A DNA stretch of 64,000 bases, from NCBI RefSeq assembly GCF_001547525.1, contig NZ_CM003768.1, positions 2,604,001 to 2,668,000 of the forward strand, in the 5' to 3' direction. This stretch comes from Burkholderia anthina (lineage in GTDB: Bacteria; Pseudomonadota; Gammaproteobacteria; Burkholderiales; Burkholderiaceae). Shown piece after piece: positions 26,599 to 36,491 of this stretch (its first letter is position 1; each line of letters starts with the position of its first letter). Both the position numbers and the translations under genes were made by a program. The notes beneath the pieces were generated by a model. The model was not told where the DNA came from and did no database searches. It was given only the letters and a program-made list of their open reading frames with translations.

Positions 26599-27978
26599 CT
26601 AGGCAAACGTATCGACGAGCCCGGCGCGGCTCACGGGTGCGGCGACCGGTGCGGATCGCGCGGCGTCGACGGGTGCATCGACGGCTGACGGTCCGCCGTT
26701 CCCGCGTCGCGACGGCTGGCCGCCGGCGAAGGTCTGCTGCGGGTTTTGCTGCTGTTGCTGCGACGCGAGGCCGCCGTCGCTGACGGTCGCGCTGCCGAGC
26801 CCGAGCCCGCCCGCTTCCATCGCCTCGCGCAGCTTCGGCAGCGCGGCTTCGACCGCGTCGCGCACCTGCGCGTGCTGCGACACGAACAGCGCGTGCGCGT
26901 GATTGTCCGCGACGCGCAGCACGACCTGCAGCGGCCCGAGATCGGGCGGGTTGAGCGTCAGCTCGGCGCTCTGCTGGTGCGCATTCGACAGGAATACGAC
27001 CTTCTGGCTCAGCGCATCCGTCCAGTCGGCCGTGCCGACGTGCGGCGCGAGCGCGTGCGCGTTCGCGGCGGCGATCGCACCGGCGGCTGGCGACAGTTGC
27101 AGGTTCGCCTGCGCGGCGGCGGTGGCCGCCGCGCCTGCCGCGAGCGTCGCGCTGGCGGCCGGGTCGGTTGCGTTGCCGGCTGCCGCGAGCGCGTGCTGTG
27201 CGCCGGATTGCGCGTTCGCGTCGGCCTGCAGCGTCTGCGGCGTGATCTGGGCCGGCGTCTGCTGGGTGGCGAGCGCGCTTTTCGCGTCGGCGAGCGTACG
27301 GTCGAAGGTCGGCACTTTCGGCGTGAGCGGCGCGGCGGCGTTCGACGTGGTCGCGGCCGGCGCCGTCGGCGTGGCGGCGGCGCTCGTGCCGGTCGCAGGC
27401 ATCGCAATCGCGTTCGCACCACCCGTCAGCTTGGCGAGCGCCGCTTGCAGCGCGTCGCGGCTCGATGCCGGGTCGGTTGGCAGGGCGGCTGCGTCCTGGG
27501 TCGCATGGTCGGCGAGCGTGGCCGCGGCGTCCGGCTGGCCCGGCATGGCCGTCTTTTGCGCGGCGGCAGCGCCAGCCGCCGCGGCGGCGGTCGTCGCGTC
27601 GGCCGGCGTCGCGGTGTCCGGACGCGCCTGCAGTTGCGCCTGCACGGCCGCGGCAGCCGCGAGCGCGGCGGCATCGGGGTTGGCGGTGGCGGTGGCGTTC
27701 GCGGCCGTGGCGTCGGTTGCGTCGTCGTCGTCCGTGCCGGACGGCTTCGCACCGGCGGCCGGCTTCGACGAAGCCTGTTTGGCCGGCACGTCCGGCGTAC
27801 CGGTGCTGGCCGTGTCGCCGCGCGTGGTGACGCTTTGCTTCAGCGTCTGCGCGAACGGCACGGCGCTCGCGGCAGCCGACGCATCGTTGGCAGTGGCGGA
27901 CGCGCCCGGGCCGCGGGTGGCCTTGAGTGCGGCGCCGGCGGTGTCGAGCAGCGCGCCGAGCAGGGGCAGGGGAGGCAT
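26599..27978 (-). CDS. fliK: Flagellar hook-length control protein FliK
   Basis: Molecular ruler secreted through the flagellar export gate that stops hook growth by acting on FlhB. It has 459 residues from ATG 27978. The first ~330 residues are low-complexity Ala/Thr/Pro/Asp-rich, as in other FliKs. The C-terminal Flg_hook domain is clear: HQQSAELTLNPPDLGPLQVV, followed by ALFVSQHAQVRDAVEAALP and LREAMEAGGLGLGSATVSDG. A Gln run (QQQQQ) and a basic Gly-rich tail follow. It is last in the fliFGHIJK operon. The size of the Ala-rich region is likely to vary among strains. Confidence 0.92.
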   Translation of the reverse strand: MPPLPLLGALLDTAGAALKATRGPGASATANDASAAASAVPFAQTLKQSVTTRGDTASTGTPDVPAKQASSKPAAGAKPSGTDDDDATDATAANATATANPDAAALAAAAAVQAQLQARPDTATPADATTAAAAAGAAAAQKTAMPGQPDAAATLADHATQDAAALPTDPASSRDALQAALAKLTGGANAIAMPATGTSAAATPTAPAATTSNAAAPLTPKVPTFDRTLADAKSALATQQTPAQITPQTLQADANAQSGAQHALAAAGNATDPAASATLAAGAAATAAAQANLQLSPAAGAIAAANAHALAPHVGTADWTDALSQKVVFLSNAHQQSAELTLNPPDLGPLQVVLRVADNHAHALFVSQHAQVRDAVEAALPKLREAMEAGGLGLGSATVSDGGLASQQQQQNPQQTFAGGQPSRRGNGGPSAVDAPVDAARSAPVAAPVSRAGLVDTFA

Positions 27979-28009
27979 GACGGTTCTCTCGTTCGAAGGC
28001 GGTGGTCGG

Positions 28010-28468
28010 TTACGACGAGTGGGCCGCGTCGGCCCGCATGCGCAGGATCTTCGCGGCATGTTCGTCGGCGTCGCGCTGTTCGCGCCGGGCGTCGCGCTTC
28101 GCTTCCTGCGCGACGCCGCGCGCCTGCAGGATTTCATACGAGCCGACGGTCCGTTTCTTCTGCTGCCAGTTCGGGCGCGCCTCGTCGATGCGGACGTCGG
28201 CCGCGGCGAGCACGGTGCGCTGCTGCGCGATCGCCGCATCGAGCGTGTCGATGAACGCCTGGAAATTGCGCCAGTTGCCGGCCGGCATCCCGCTCTGCGC
28301 GGATTGCGCGAAGCGCGCGTGATATTCGTCGCGGTAGCGCAGCAGCGCGTCGAGCTGTTCGGCCGCCGCGGTGCGGTCGCGCTGCGCGGTGCCGAGCTGC
28401 TTCGCGGCCGAGTCGAGGTCTTCCTGCGCACGGTCGAGCAGCAACTGAAGGGGAAAGCCGTGGGCCAT
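28010..28468 (-). CDS. fliJ: Flagellar export chaperone FliJ
   Basis: Coiled-coil export factor of the flagellar type III system, 152 residues, which links the FliI ATPase ring to FlhA and recycles chaperones. MAHGFPLQLLLDRAQEDLDS is the standard FliJ N-terminus; the rest is predicted as two long antiparallel helices with regular heptads (AKQLGTAQRDRTAAAEQLDA). It lies five bases after fliI and 31 bp before fliK in the operon. Confidence 0.93.
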   Translation of the reverse strand: MAHGFPLQLLLDRAQEDLDSAAKQLGTAQRDRTAAAEQLDALLRYRDEYHARFAQSAQSGMPAGNWRNFQAFIDTLDAAIAQQRTVLAAADVRIDEARPNWQQKKRTVGSYEILQARGVAQEAKRDARREQRDADEHAAKILRMRADAAHSS

Positions 28469-28473
28469 CGGGA

Positions 28474-30015
28474 TCAGCCTCCGTAAGCGTCGAACAGCGC
28501 ATCGAGCGCGGTGAGGCTCGATGCGAACGGCGCGCATTCGCGAAAGCCCTGCTGCAGGAAGGCCTCGATGCGCGGGTAAAGCGCGATCGCGCGGTCGAGC
28601 TGCGCGTCGCGGCCGGGTGCGTAGGCGCCGACCGCGATCAGGTCGCGATTGCGCTGGTAGCGCGACAGCATCTGCTTGAACTGCCGCACGTGGTCGAGAT
28701 GCGTTTCGTCGATCAGTGCGGTCATCGCGCGGCTGATCGACGCCTCGATGTCGATTGCCGGATAGTGGCCGGCCTCGGCGAGCGCGCGCGACAGCACGAT
28801 GTGACCGTCGAGGATCGCGCGCGCCGAATCGGCGATCGGGTCCTGCTGGTCGTCGCCTTCGGTCAGCACCGTGTAGAACGCGGTGATCGAGCCTCCGCCT
28901 TCGGGCCCGTTGCCGGTGCGCTCGACGAGCGCGGGCAGCTTCGCGAACACCGACGGCGGATAGCCCTTCGTCGCGGGCGGCTCGCCGATCGCCAGCGCGA
29001 TCTCGCGCTGCGCCATCGCGTAGCGCGTCAGCGAATCCATCAGCAGCAGCACGTGCTTGCCCTGGTCGCGGAAGTACTCGGCGAGCGACGTCGCGTACGC
29101 GGCGCCCTGCATCCGCAGCAGCGGCGACACGTCGGCCGGCGCGGCGACGACGACCGAGCGCGCGAGCCCGTCCTCGCCGAGGATCTGTTCGATGAATTCC
29201 TTCACTTCGCGGCCGCGTTCGCCGATCAGCCCGATCACGATCACTTCCGCGCTCGTGTAGCGCGCCATCGTGCCGAGCAGCACCGACTTGCCGACGCCGG
29301 AGCCGGCGAAGAGGCCCATCCGCTGGCCGCGGCCGACGGTGAGCAGCGCGTTGATCGCGCGCACGCCGACGTCGAGCACATGGTGGATCGGCTCGCGATC
29401 GAGCGGGTTGATCGACGGCGCCGACAGCGGCGCATCGACTTTCGACGCGAGCGGGCCGAGGCCGTCGAGCGGGCGGCCCGATGCGTCGACGACGCGCCCG
29501 AGCATTTCCCAGCCGACCGGCAGCCGCTTCGCGCCCGCGAGCGGATCGGCGACGGGCGCGGCCTCGAGCGGCCACACGCGTGCGCCGGGCAGCACGCCCG
29601 CGACGTCGGTGGTCGGCATCAGGAACAGGCGGTCGCCGGCGAAGCCGACGACTTCGGCTTGCGCGTGCGGCAGCGTGCTGCCGGGCGGCAGTTCGATCGT
29701 GCATTCGGCGCCGACCGACAGGCGCAGCCCGATCGCCTCGAGCACGAGGCCGGCCGCGCGCGTGAGGCGGCCGCACGGCCGCAGCGGCAGCGCGCGGTGG
29801 CTGCGCGCGGCGAGCCCGTTCAGGTGCGTGCGCCAGTGCGCGAGGTGCGGATTGTGCGGCGCGCGCGGGGCGGCGCCGGCGGCCTCGGATGCCGCGTGCG
29901 GCGAGGCGTCGAATGCGGGATCGTGCGGGGCAGCCGGCCCGAACGACGCAAGCGCGAGCTCGCGTTCGAGCGGCGTCATGCCGTCGTGCGCGAGCGCGTC
30001 GGGCGAGCGCGTCAC
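28474..30015 (-). CDS. fliI: Flagellum-specific ATPase FliI
   Basis: ATPase of the flagellar protein export apparatus, about 513 residues from GTG 30015, which overlaps the fliH stop (GTGA) and has AGGTGAG upstream. ATG 29979 ([10 protein letters not shown]) is an alternative with no good site. Walker A is [15 protein letters not shown], the Walker B region reads [19 protein letters not shown], and the export-ATPase signature [16 protein letters not shown] is present. The ~70-residue N-terminal extension before the beta-barrel domain is Ala/His-rich. It acts with FliH and FliJ at the base of the flagellum. Confidence 0.94.
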   Translation of the reverse strand: MTRSPDALAHDGMTPLERELALASFGPAAPHDPAFDASPHAASEAAGAAPRAPHNPHLAHWRTHLNGLAARSHRALPLRPCGRLTRAAGLVLEAIGLRLSVGAECTIELPPGSTLPHAQAEVVGFAGDRLFLMPTTDVAGVLPGARVWPLEAAPVADPLAGAKRLPVGWEMLGRVVDASGRPLDGLGPLASKVDAPLSAPSINPLDREPIHHVLDVGVRAINALLTVGRGQRMGLFAGSGVGKSVLLGTMARYTSAEVIVIGLIGERGREVKEFIEQILGEDGLARSVVVAAPADVSPLLRMQGAAYATSLAEYFRDQGKHVLLLMDSLTRYAMAQREIALAIGEPPATKGYPPSVFAKLPALVERTGNGPEGGGSITAFYTVLTEGDDQQDPIADSARAILDGHIVLSRALAEAGHYPAIDIEASISRAMTALIDETHLDHVRQFKQMLSRYQRNRDLIAVGAYAPGRDAQLDRAIALYPRIEAFLQQGFRECAPFASSLTALDALFDAYGG

Positions 30016-30695
30016 CACGTGCTCACCTTGCCGATCGCGGCGGCGACGCGCTGCCAGCGCGTGGGCAGCGTCGCGTCGACCTCGCCGGTCGCGGCGTGCG
30101 CGCGGCAGCCGCCGCGCTCGATCGACGCGTCGGTGCGCACGTTCCAGCCGAGCGTGTCGAGGTCGTCCTGCAGATACGCCTCGACGACGGGCAGGTCGGC
30201 CGGATTCACCGCGAGATGCGGCGCGCCGGCGAGCGCCGGTTCGGCCGCGAGCACGTCGCGCACGGCGGCGACCAGCGCGGCCGGGTCGTGCTTCACGTGC
30301 TGGCGCACGACCTGCTGCGCGATGTCGAGGGCAAGCTGCGCGAGGTCGGACGCGAGATCGTGTTCGACGGCCGAGACGGCTTCGCGAAACGACGCGGCGA
30401 GCGCCGCCAGTTGCGCGGCCTGTTCGCGCGCTTCGGCCTGGCCGGCCTCGAAACCCTGTTCGCGGCCCTGTTCGAAACCGGCCTGGTAGCCGCGCGCCTG
30501 GCCTTCGACGTGGCCGGCCGCATGGCCTTCGGCGTGCGCGGCGTCGCGCACGCGCTGCAACTCCTCGGCGAGCGCGGCCGCAGCGGCCGCCGCGTCGTCG
30601 GGCGGCGGCGGGGGCGGCGGCGGGTCGAACGACGCCATCTCCCACCGCTGGTACGCGGTAAGGGTGCCCACGCGATCGCTCGCTGAATCAGACAT
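30012..30695 (-). CDS. fliH: Flagellar export regulator FliH
   Basis: FliI-binding stator of the export ATPase, 227 residues. A proline run (eight Pro near 25-32) is followed by a coiled coil containing a GxxxG ladder characteristic of FliH ([19 protein letters not shown], then [12 protein letters not shown], about 54-84). The C-terminal V1V0-E-like domain has [15 protein letters not shown] and the final [16 protein letters not shown]. It overlaps fliG by eight bases upstream and fliI by four bases downstream. Confidence 0.92.
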   Translation of the reverse strand: MSDSASDRVGTLTAYQRWEMASFDPPPPPPPPDDAAAAAAALAEELQRVRDAAHAEGHAAGHVEGQARGYQAGFEQGREQGFEAGQAEAREQAAQLAALAASFREAVSAVEHDLASDLAQLALDIAQQVVRQHVKHDPAALVAAVRDVLAAEPALAGAPHLAVNPADLPVVEAYLQDDLDTLGWNVRTDASIERGGCRAHAATGEVDATLPTRWQRVAAAIGKVSTW

Positions 30696-31683
30696 AGGCG
30701 TCTTCCGCCTTGCCGCCGATCGCGATCGCGCCGCTCTCGGCGAGGTTGCGCACGATCTGCAGGATGCGGCGCTGCTGCGTCTCGACGTCGGACACGCGTA
30801 CCGGGCCGCGCGCGTCGAGATCCTCGGCGAGCAGTTCGGCCGCGCGCTGCGACATGTTCGCGAGGAACTTCTGGCGCAGCGCGGGCGGCGCGCCCTTGAG
30901 CGCGATGATCAGCGTTTCGGACTCGACTTCCTTGAGGATCATCTGGATCGCGCGATCCTCGAGGTCGAGCAGGTTCTCGAACACGAACATCTGGTCGATG
31001 ATCTTCTGCGCGAGATCGGCGTCGTACTGGCGCACGCTTTCGAGCACGCCTTCCTCGTGCACGCTCGTCATGAAGTTCAGGATCTCGGCCGCGGTGCGGA
31101 TGCCGCCCATCGGGCTGCGCTTCAGGTTGTCGCTGCCGGACAGCAGGCCGGTGAGCACGTCGTCGAGCTCGCGCAGCGCGGCCGGCTGGATGCCGTCGAG
31201 CGTCGCGATCCGCAGCAGCACGTCGTTACGCAGCCGTTCGGTGAAGCACGACGCGATTTCCGACGCCTGGTCGCGGTCGAGGTGCACGAGGATCGTCGCG
31301 ATGATCTGCGGATGCTCGTTCTTGATCAGTTCGGCCACCGCGGCCGAATCCATCCATTTGAGGCCCTCGATGCCGCTCGTGTCGCTGCCCTGCAGGATGC
31401 GGTCGATCAGCACGCCGGCCTTGTCCTCGCCGAGCGCCTTCGTCAGCACCGAGCGGATGTACTCGTTCGAATCGAGCGACAGCGCGGTGTGCTGCTCGGC
31501 TTCCTTCACGAACTCCTGCAGCACGTCCTCGACCTGCTCGCGCGTGACGTTCTTCAGCGCGGCCATCGCCACGCCGATCTTCTGAACCTCGCGCGGCGCG
31601 AGGAACTTGAATACCTGCGCGGCCTCTTCCTCGCCGATCGACATCAGCAGCAGCGCGCTCTTGGTCAAGCCTTCAGCGTTCAT
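30688..31683 (-). CDS. fliG: Flagellar motor switch protein FliG
   Basis: Rotor protein that couples the MS ring to torque generation by MotAB, 331 residues. The N-terminal domain begins LTKSALLLMSIGEEEAAQVF; the middle domain has the conserved EHPQ motif (KNEHPQIIATILVHLD), and the C-terminal domain carries the charged torque helix (ILKEVESETLIIALKGAP then LRQKFLANMSQRAAELL). It overlaps fliF by 11 bases and fliH by eight, so the genes are translationally coupled. Confidence 0.97.
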   Translation of the reverse strand: MNAEGLTKSALLLMSIGEEEAAQVFKFLAPREVQKIGVAMAALKNVTREQVEDVLQEFVKEAEQHTALSLDSNEYIRSVLTKALGEDKAGVLIDRILQGSDTSGIEGLKWMDSAAVAELIKNEHPQIIATILVHLDRDQASEIASCFTERLRNDVLLRIATLDGIQPAALRELDDVLTGLLSGSDNLKRSPMGGIRTAAEILNFMTSVHEEGVLESVRQYDADLAQKIIDQMFVFENLLDLEDRAIQMILKEVESETLIIALKGAPPALRQKFLANMSQRAAELLAEDLDARGPVRVSDVETQQRRILQIVRNLAESGAIAIGGKAEDAYV

Positions 31684-33442
31684 CGGACACCCAGTTCTTC
31701 ACGACGGTGGCGACGATCTTCGGATCCTGGCGGGCGATCGTGCGCGCGTAGTCGAGGTTGCGTTCGTAGCGGTTCTTCTCGTTTTCGAAGCCGAGCAGCA
31801 GCGGATCGGCTTCCTCCGCCGCCTTCTCCGGCGCGGGCAGGCCGTCGAGCGCGACCGTGTCCTCCGGCGCCGCGAGCGCCGGCGCGGCCGGCTCGGGCGG
31901 CGGGAACGCGCGGCGCATCGCCGGGCGCACGAACATGAAGTAGAGCGCCGCCGCGGCCGCCGCGATGCCGAGCCACTTCGCGGCTTCCTTCGCCATCGCG
32001 ATCACGTCGGGCTGGCGCCACCACGGCAGGTCGGCGTACGGGTCGCTCACGGTCGAGAACGCGCTGTTCACGACGTTCACCGAGTCGCCGCGCTTCGCGT
32101 CGTAACCCATCGCGTCCTTCACGAGCTGTTCGACCTGCGCGAGCTTCGCGGGCGGCAGCGGCTGCATCGTCACGTGGCCCTTCGCGTCGGCCACCGGCTG
32201 GTAGTTGACGACGACCGCCACCGACAGCCGCTTCACGCTGCCCATCGGCTGTTCGGTATGGCGGATCGTCTTGTCGAGCTCGTAGTTGGTCGTCTGGTCC
32301 TTGCGGTCGCTGACCGGCGTGGTCTGCGGCGCGTTCTGGCCGTTGCCGGCGACGATCGGCGCGGAGGCCGGCTGCGGCGGCGTGTTCGACAGCGCGCCCG
32401 GCACGCCCGACGCGCCGCCCTGCGCGAGTTCGGTCGCGCTGCTGGTCTGCTGGCTGCGGATCGCGGCCTGCTGCGGCGTGCCGTTCGGGCCGTAGCTTTC
32501 CGAGGTCTGCTCGATCTTCGAGAAATCGAGATCCGCGCTGACCTGCGAGCGTGCGTTGCCGGCGCCGAAGATCGGCGCGAGGATCGCGTCGATGCGCTTC
32601 TGCGTGTTGTGCTCGACCTGCTGCACGTACTTGAGCTGGCTCGCGTCGAGGCCGGAAGCGGACGCGGTCTGGGTCAGCAGGTTGCCGTCCTGGTCGACGA
32701 TCGTCACGTTCTTGGCCGGCATGTCGGGCACGCCGGACGACACCATCCGCGTGATCGCCTGCACCTGGCCCTCGTCGAGCACGCGGCCCGGGTAGAGGTC
32801 GACGAACACCGACGCGCTCGGCGCTTCCTTGTCGCGCACGAACACCGACGGCTTCGGAATCGCGAGATGCACGCGCGCGCCGCGCACGGCATTGATCGAT
32901 TCGATGGTGCGCTGCAGCTCGCCTTCGAGCGCGCGCTGGTAGTTGATCTGCTCGGCGAACTGGCTGATGCCGAATTTCTGGTTGTCCATCAGCTCGAAGC
33001 CGACCGAGCCGCCTTTCGGCAGCCCCATCGCGGCGAGTTTCAGGCGCGTTTCGTGCACCTGGCTCGACGGCACGAGGATCGCGCCGCCGGCATCGGCGAA
33101 CTTGTAGGGAACGTTTGCCTGCTGGAGCGCGGCGATGATCGCGCCGCCGTCGCGGTCCGACAGGTTGCTGTACAGCACGCGGTAGTCGGGCGCCCGGCTC
33201 CACAGCACGAGCGCGGTGATCGCGGCGATCGCGAACGCGACGGCGATCACGAACGGCAGCTTCGGGTTGCCCTTCATCCGCGAGATGCCGGGAATGCGTT
33301 CCGCGAAGCCGCCAAGCCCGAAGTCCGCGCCTGCGCCTGCGCCGCCCGCGCCCGGCAACGCGGCGGCCGCGGCGGCGCCGGGCACCGGGCTGAGGCCCGC
33401 GCGGGCGTCTGGGTTGATCAGCGAGTTGGCCTGCGAATCCAT
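31673..33442 (-). CDS. fliF: Flagellar M-ring protein FliF
   Basis: Inner-membrane MS-ring scaffold, 589 residues from ATG 33442 ([17 protein letters not shown]). The first transmembrane helix, about 60-80 ([20 protein letters not shown]), is followed by the YscJ/FliF domain ([19 protein letters not shown] and [19 protein letters not shown]). The Pro/Gly-rich periplasmic segment, the second transmembrane helix ([16 protein letters not shown]) and the FliG-binding C-terminus ([19 protein letters not shown]) complete the family layout. It is first in the minus-strand flagellar operon, divergent from fliE. The longer upstream frame lacks homology. Confidence 0.96.
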   Translation of the reverse strand: MDSQANSLINPDARAGLSPVPGAAAAAALPGAGGAGAGADFGLGGFAERIPGISRMKGNPKLPFVIAVAFAIAAITALVLWSRAPDYRVLYSNLSDRDGGAIIAALQQANVPYKFADAGGAILVPSSQVHETRLKLAAMGLPKGGSVGFELMDNQKFGISQFAEQINYQRALEGELQRTIESINAVRGARVHLAIPKPSVFVRDKEAPSASVFVDLYPGRVLDEGQVQAITRMVSSGVPDMPAKNVTIVDQDGNLLTQTASASGLDASQLKYVQQVEHNTQKRIDAILAPIFGAGNARSQVSADLDFSKIEQTSESYGPNGTPQQAAIRSQQTSSATELAQGGASGVPGALSNTPPQPASAPIVAGNGQNAPQTTPVSDRKDQTTNYELDKTIRHTEQPMGSVKRLSVAVVVNYQPVADAKGHVTMQPLPPAKLAQVEQLVKDAMGYDAKRGDSVNVVNSAFSTVSDPYADLPWWRQPDVIAMAKEAAKWLGIAAAAAALYFMFVRPAMRRAFPPPEPAAPALAAPEDTVALDGLPAPEKAAEEADPLLLGFENEKNRYERNLDYARTIARQDPKIVATVVKNWVSDER

Positions 33443-33690
33443 GCGTCGAGTTTCTCCGGAGCGGGACGACTGAGCTCGCTCGGACGAGCGGGCGGACAAT
33501 GACACGATGCGATTATCGGGACCCGCGGCGCACTCCGATCGACCGAAAAGAGCGGGGTTTCCCCCGTACTTTCGCGGCTTTGACGCGCACCGCGCTGCTA
33601 TCCTTTGTCGCGATCCGGCATGGTGCGCGTGGTGCGGCGCCGGCGGGTCGCCCGGTGTGTCCGGGTCTCTTCTCTATGTCTGGGGACAGC

Positions 33691-34035
33691 ATGACTGCGA
33701 ACGTCAGCGGAATCGGTTCGGTGTTGCAACAGATGCAGTCGATGGCCGCGCAGGCGTCCGGCGGCGTCGCGAGCCCGACGGCGGCGCTGGCCGGCGCGGG
33801 CGCGGCGACGGCCGGCACGTTCGCGAGCGCGATGAAGGCATCGCTCGACAAGATCAGCGGCGACCAGCAGCACGCGCTCGGCGAGGCGAAGGCGTTCGAG
33901 GTCGGCGCGCCGAACATCTCGCTGAACGACGTGATGGTCGACATGCAGAAGGCCAATATCGGCTTCCAGTTCGGGCTCCAGGTCCGCAACAAGTTGGTGA
34001 GCGCTTACAACGACATCATGCAGATGGCGGTGTGA
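33691..34035 (+). CDS. fliE: Flagellar hook-basal body protein FliE
   Basis: Small secreted rod-junction protein between the MS ring and the proximal rod, 114 residues from ATG 33691 ([20 protein letters not shown]). The conserved C-terminal helix is [20 protein letters not shown] followed by [17 protein letters not shown], a strong FliE match. The Ala/Gly-rich middle is a low-complexity linker. It is transcribed divergently from fliF across 248 bp, which should hold class II flagellar promoters; I could not assign these. Confidence 0.93.
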   Translation: MTANVSGIGSVLQQMQSMAAQASGGVASPTAALAGAGAATAGTFASAMKASLDKISGDQQHALGEAKAFEVGAPNISLNDVMVDMQKANIGFQFGLQVRNKLVSAYNDIMQMAV

Positions 34036-34131
34036 CGGGCATCCGGGGACGGCCGTCCGGCGACGGCTCGGGGCTTGCCGAGTGAGGCGGGCGGGCCGGC
34101 ATCGCTTGCCCGACGGCGGCCTCCACGCACC

Positions 34132-34158
34132 TAAAGCTTTTCAAATCCCTTCCGATAA
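34132..34158 (+). promoter_or_regulatory. Sigma-28 (FliA) promoter of fliST
   Basis: TAAAGCTT (34132-34139), then exactly 11 bases, then TCCGATAA (34151-34158), against the FliA consensus TAAAGTTT-N11-GCCGATAA: 14 of 16 positions match. It lies about 75 bp upstream of fliS, in the right orientation for a late (class III) flagellar gene pair. Confidence 0.85.
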
Positions 34159-34233
34159 CTCCGGTGAAGGCCGTCCCGTGCAACGCACGGCCGCGGCTCC
34201 CGACTAGCCCACGCAAATAACAAGGAGAAGCGC

Positions 34234-34668
34234 ATGTTTTCCCCAGGACACGCTGGAGCCAATGCGTACGCGCGTGTCGGCGTCGAGACGGGGGTGATGG
34301 GCGCCTCCCCGCACCGGCTGATCGCGATGCTGTACCAGGGCGCACGGCAGGCGATCGCGCTGGCGCGCATGCATTTGCAGCAGGACAACGTGTCCGGGCG
34401 CGGCGAGGCGATCGGCAAGGCGATCCGGATCGTCGAGAGCGGCCTGCAGGCGTCGCTGAACCGCGACGCGGGCGGCCAGATCGCCGACCGGCTCGATGCG
34501 CTGTATGCGTATATCGGCCGGCGCCTGCTCGAAGCGAACACGCAGGCGAGCGACGCGATGCTGGTCGAGGTCGACCGCCTGCTCGCGACGCTCGAGGAAG
34601 CATGGACGGGCATCGCCCCGGAAGTCGCGCGGATGGCCGCGCAACAGGTAGCGGAAGCATCACGATGA
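34234..34668 (+). CDS. fliS: Flagellin export chaperone FliS
   Basis: Cytosolic chaperone that binds the C-terminus of flagellin before export, 144 residues. The N-terminal ANAYARVGVETGVMGASPHR contains the conserved Y and SPH motif, followed by LIAMLYQGARQAIALARMH (helix 2). The four-helix bundle is complete. The start has AAGGAGAAGC directly upstream. It is preceded by a sigma-28 promoter and overlaps fliT by four bases (ATGA). Confidence 0.95.
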   Translation: MFSPGHAGANAYARVGVETGVMGASPHRLIAMLYQGARQAIALARMHLQQDNVSGRGEAIGKAIRIVESGLQASLNRDAGGQIADRLDALYAYIGRRLLEANTQASDAMLVEVDRLLATLEEAWTGIAPEVARMAAQQVAEASR

Positions 34669-34997
34669 ATCACAAGGCCGAATACTTCGCGCGTTACGAG
34701 GCGCTCGCCGCCGTGTCGGGCCGGATGCTGTGCGCCGCGCGCGACGCCGACTGGAGCGCGTTGCCGGAGTTGCAGGCCGAATTCATGCAACTCGTCGACG
34801 GGTTGAAGGAGGCCGATCCGGGCGTCGCGCTCGACGAGTCGGATCTCGGCCGCAAGCTCGACCTGATCCGTCGCATCCTGGCCGACGACGCCGCGATCCG
34901 CGATCTCGCGAGCCCCGACGTCGCGCGGCTGTCCGCGCTGTTCGAGGCGCGGCGCTCGACCCAGGTATTGACCGATCTGTACCGCGCGCGCGGGTAG
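34665..34997 (+). CDS. fliT: FliT-like flagellar chaperone
   Basis: A 110-residue helical protein, MNHKAEYFARYEALAAVSGR, with the FliT-type pattern of a short first helix, WSALPELQAEFMQLVDGL, and a C-terminal segment LIRRILADDAAIRDLASP. FliT chaperones the filament cap FliD and in enterobacteria also modulates FlhDC. FliT sequences diverge strongly, so the assignment rests mainly on length, helix pattern and its ATGA overlap with fliS. The adjacent 132 bp before the next gene show nothing. Confidence 0.8.
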   Translation: MNHKAEYFARYEALAAVSGRMLCAARDADWSALPELQAEFMQLVDGLKEADPGVALDESDLGRKLDLIRRILADDAAIRDLASPDVARLSALFEARRSTQVLTDLYRARG

Positions 34998-35129
34998 GGC
35001 CGTGGTCCGGAGGCGGGTGCGGGGCGCCCGGGCCCGGCGCCGCACGCGGCGCGTGCCGTTCCCGCGGGCGACACCGGCGTGCCGCGTCCCGATTCGCAAC
35101 GATGTGGCTGATATAGGCAGGCTCCGATC

Positions 35130-36491
35130 ATGACCGGTATCGACTCCGTTGCGGCCGCGCTGCTGGCGAGCCGCCTCGACAGCCTGCTGACCGGCACCGT
35201 ATCGGCGCCGGCGGGCGGCGGCGCGGCCTCGCAGGTCGGCACGCCGGGCGCCGGCGCGTCGTCCTCGCCGCCGGCCGGCAGCCCGAGCGCCGCGCCGCCC
35301 GCTTCCACGCAGACCGCGCTGTCCGACGTCGGGCGCGTGCTCGACGCGATCTCGCGCTCGGGCGGCGACGCGACGCCGGCGATCGTCGGCCGGCTGCCGC
35401 TGCTCGCCGATCCCACCGTGCTGCTCACCGGGACGCCCGTGCCGGTGCGCGCGCCGGCTGCGTCCGGTCCCGCTGCGTCTTCCACGCCGGCTTCCGCTGA
35501 AGCGTCGTCCGCGGCAGCGGCGCGCGATGCGGCCGCGCCGCCGCCGATCGCGGCGTTGCGGGCGGCGTTGGCGCAGGCCGTGAGCGAAAGCGGCCTCTTC
35601 TACGAATCCCATCTCGCGCAATGGCTGGCCGGCCAGCGGCCGCTGGCGGCACTGATGCGCGAGCCGCAGGCGCGCCTCGCGACCGCGCTCGCGCCCGCGC
35701 CCGCGCCCGCGCCGGCCGACCCGGAAGCCGTCCCGCGCGAGCCGGCCGACGTGCTCGACGAATTGCTCGCACCGCGCCCGCCGCTGCCGGCCGCCGCGCG
35801 GGCCACCGCGCAACCGCCGGCCCAGGGCGGCGCGCCTGCGCGCGACCCCGCCCAGGCCGCGCCGGCGGCCGCCCGGCCGGGCGCATCGTCGCCGCCCGAC
35901 GCCGCCGATCCGCTGGCCGCGCACGCCGATACCCGCTGGACGCCCGCGCGTGCCGGGCTGGCCGCCGCGTCGTCCGACCCGCAGGCGCAGCCGCTCGCGC
36001 CCGTGCACCCGGCCGCCGTGCCGCTCGTTCGGCAGCAGCTCGATGCGCTCGCGACCGACCAGTTTCGCTGGACCGGCGAGGCGTGGCCCGGCGCGCGGCT
36101 CGACTGGACGATCGAACCAGACGAGGCGGGCCACCGTGCACCGCGCGGCGGCGGTGACGACGACACGGGCGACGGCATCGCGTGGCGCACGCGCCTGACG
36201 CTGACGCTGCCGTCGCTCGGCACGGTGGACGCCGAGCTGGTGCTGAACGGCGCGCAGCTCGTCGCGCGGCTGCGCGCGAACCAGACGGGCGCCGACCGCC
36301 TCACGCGCAACGAAGCCGCGCTGCGGCAGCGGCTCGAGGGTTCGGGGCTCAAGGTGGGCGGGCTGTCGATTCGCGCGGTCGACGACGGGCCGGACGGCTT
36401 CGACCTCTTTGCCGCCCAGGCCGCCGCCGCCGCGTACGCGCGCGGCGCGGCCGACGTGCGGGTGCCGGGCGACGACGACGAGGCGCTGTGA
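35130..36491 (+). CDS. Second FliK-like hook-length control protein
   Basis: 453 residues: an N-terminal Ala/Pro/Ser-rich region (about 1-310) and a C-terminal Flg_hook-like domain (TLTLPSLGTVDAELVLNGAQ, then LVARLRANQTGADRLTRNEA and LRQRLEGSGLKVGGLSI). It differs from the fliK at 26.6-28.0 kb in sequence and lacks the classical NPPDLG motif, having LPSLG instead. It shares one base with the next gene (TGATG), so the two are coupled. The FlhB-C-like partner suggests it belongs to export specificity switching; a specific role is not known to me. Confidence 0.8.
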   Translation: MTGIDSVAAALLASRLDSLLTGTVSAPAGGGAASQVGTPGAGASSSPPAGSPSAAPPASTQTALSDVGRVLDAISRSGGDATPAIVGRLPLLADPTVLLTGTPVPVRAPAASGPAASSTPASAEASSAAAARDAAAPPPIAALRAALAQAVSESGLFYESHLAQWLAGQRPLAALMREPQARLATALAPAPAPAPADPEAVPREPADVLDELLAPRPPLPAAARATAQPPAQGGAPARDPAQAAPAAARPGASSPPDAADPLAAHADTRWTPARAGLAAASSDPQAQPLAPVHPAAVPLVRQQLDALATDQFRWTGEAWPGARLDWTIEPDEAGHRAPRGGGDDDTGDGIAWRTRLTLTLPSLGTVDAELVLNGAQLVARLRANQTGADRLTRNEAALRQRLEGSGLKVGGLSIRAVDDGPDGFDLFAAQAAAAAYARGAADVRVPGDDDEAL

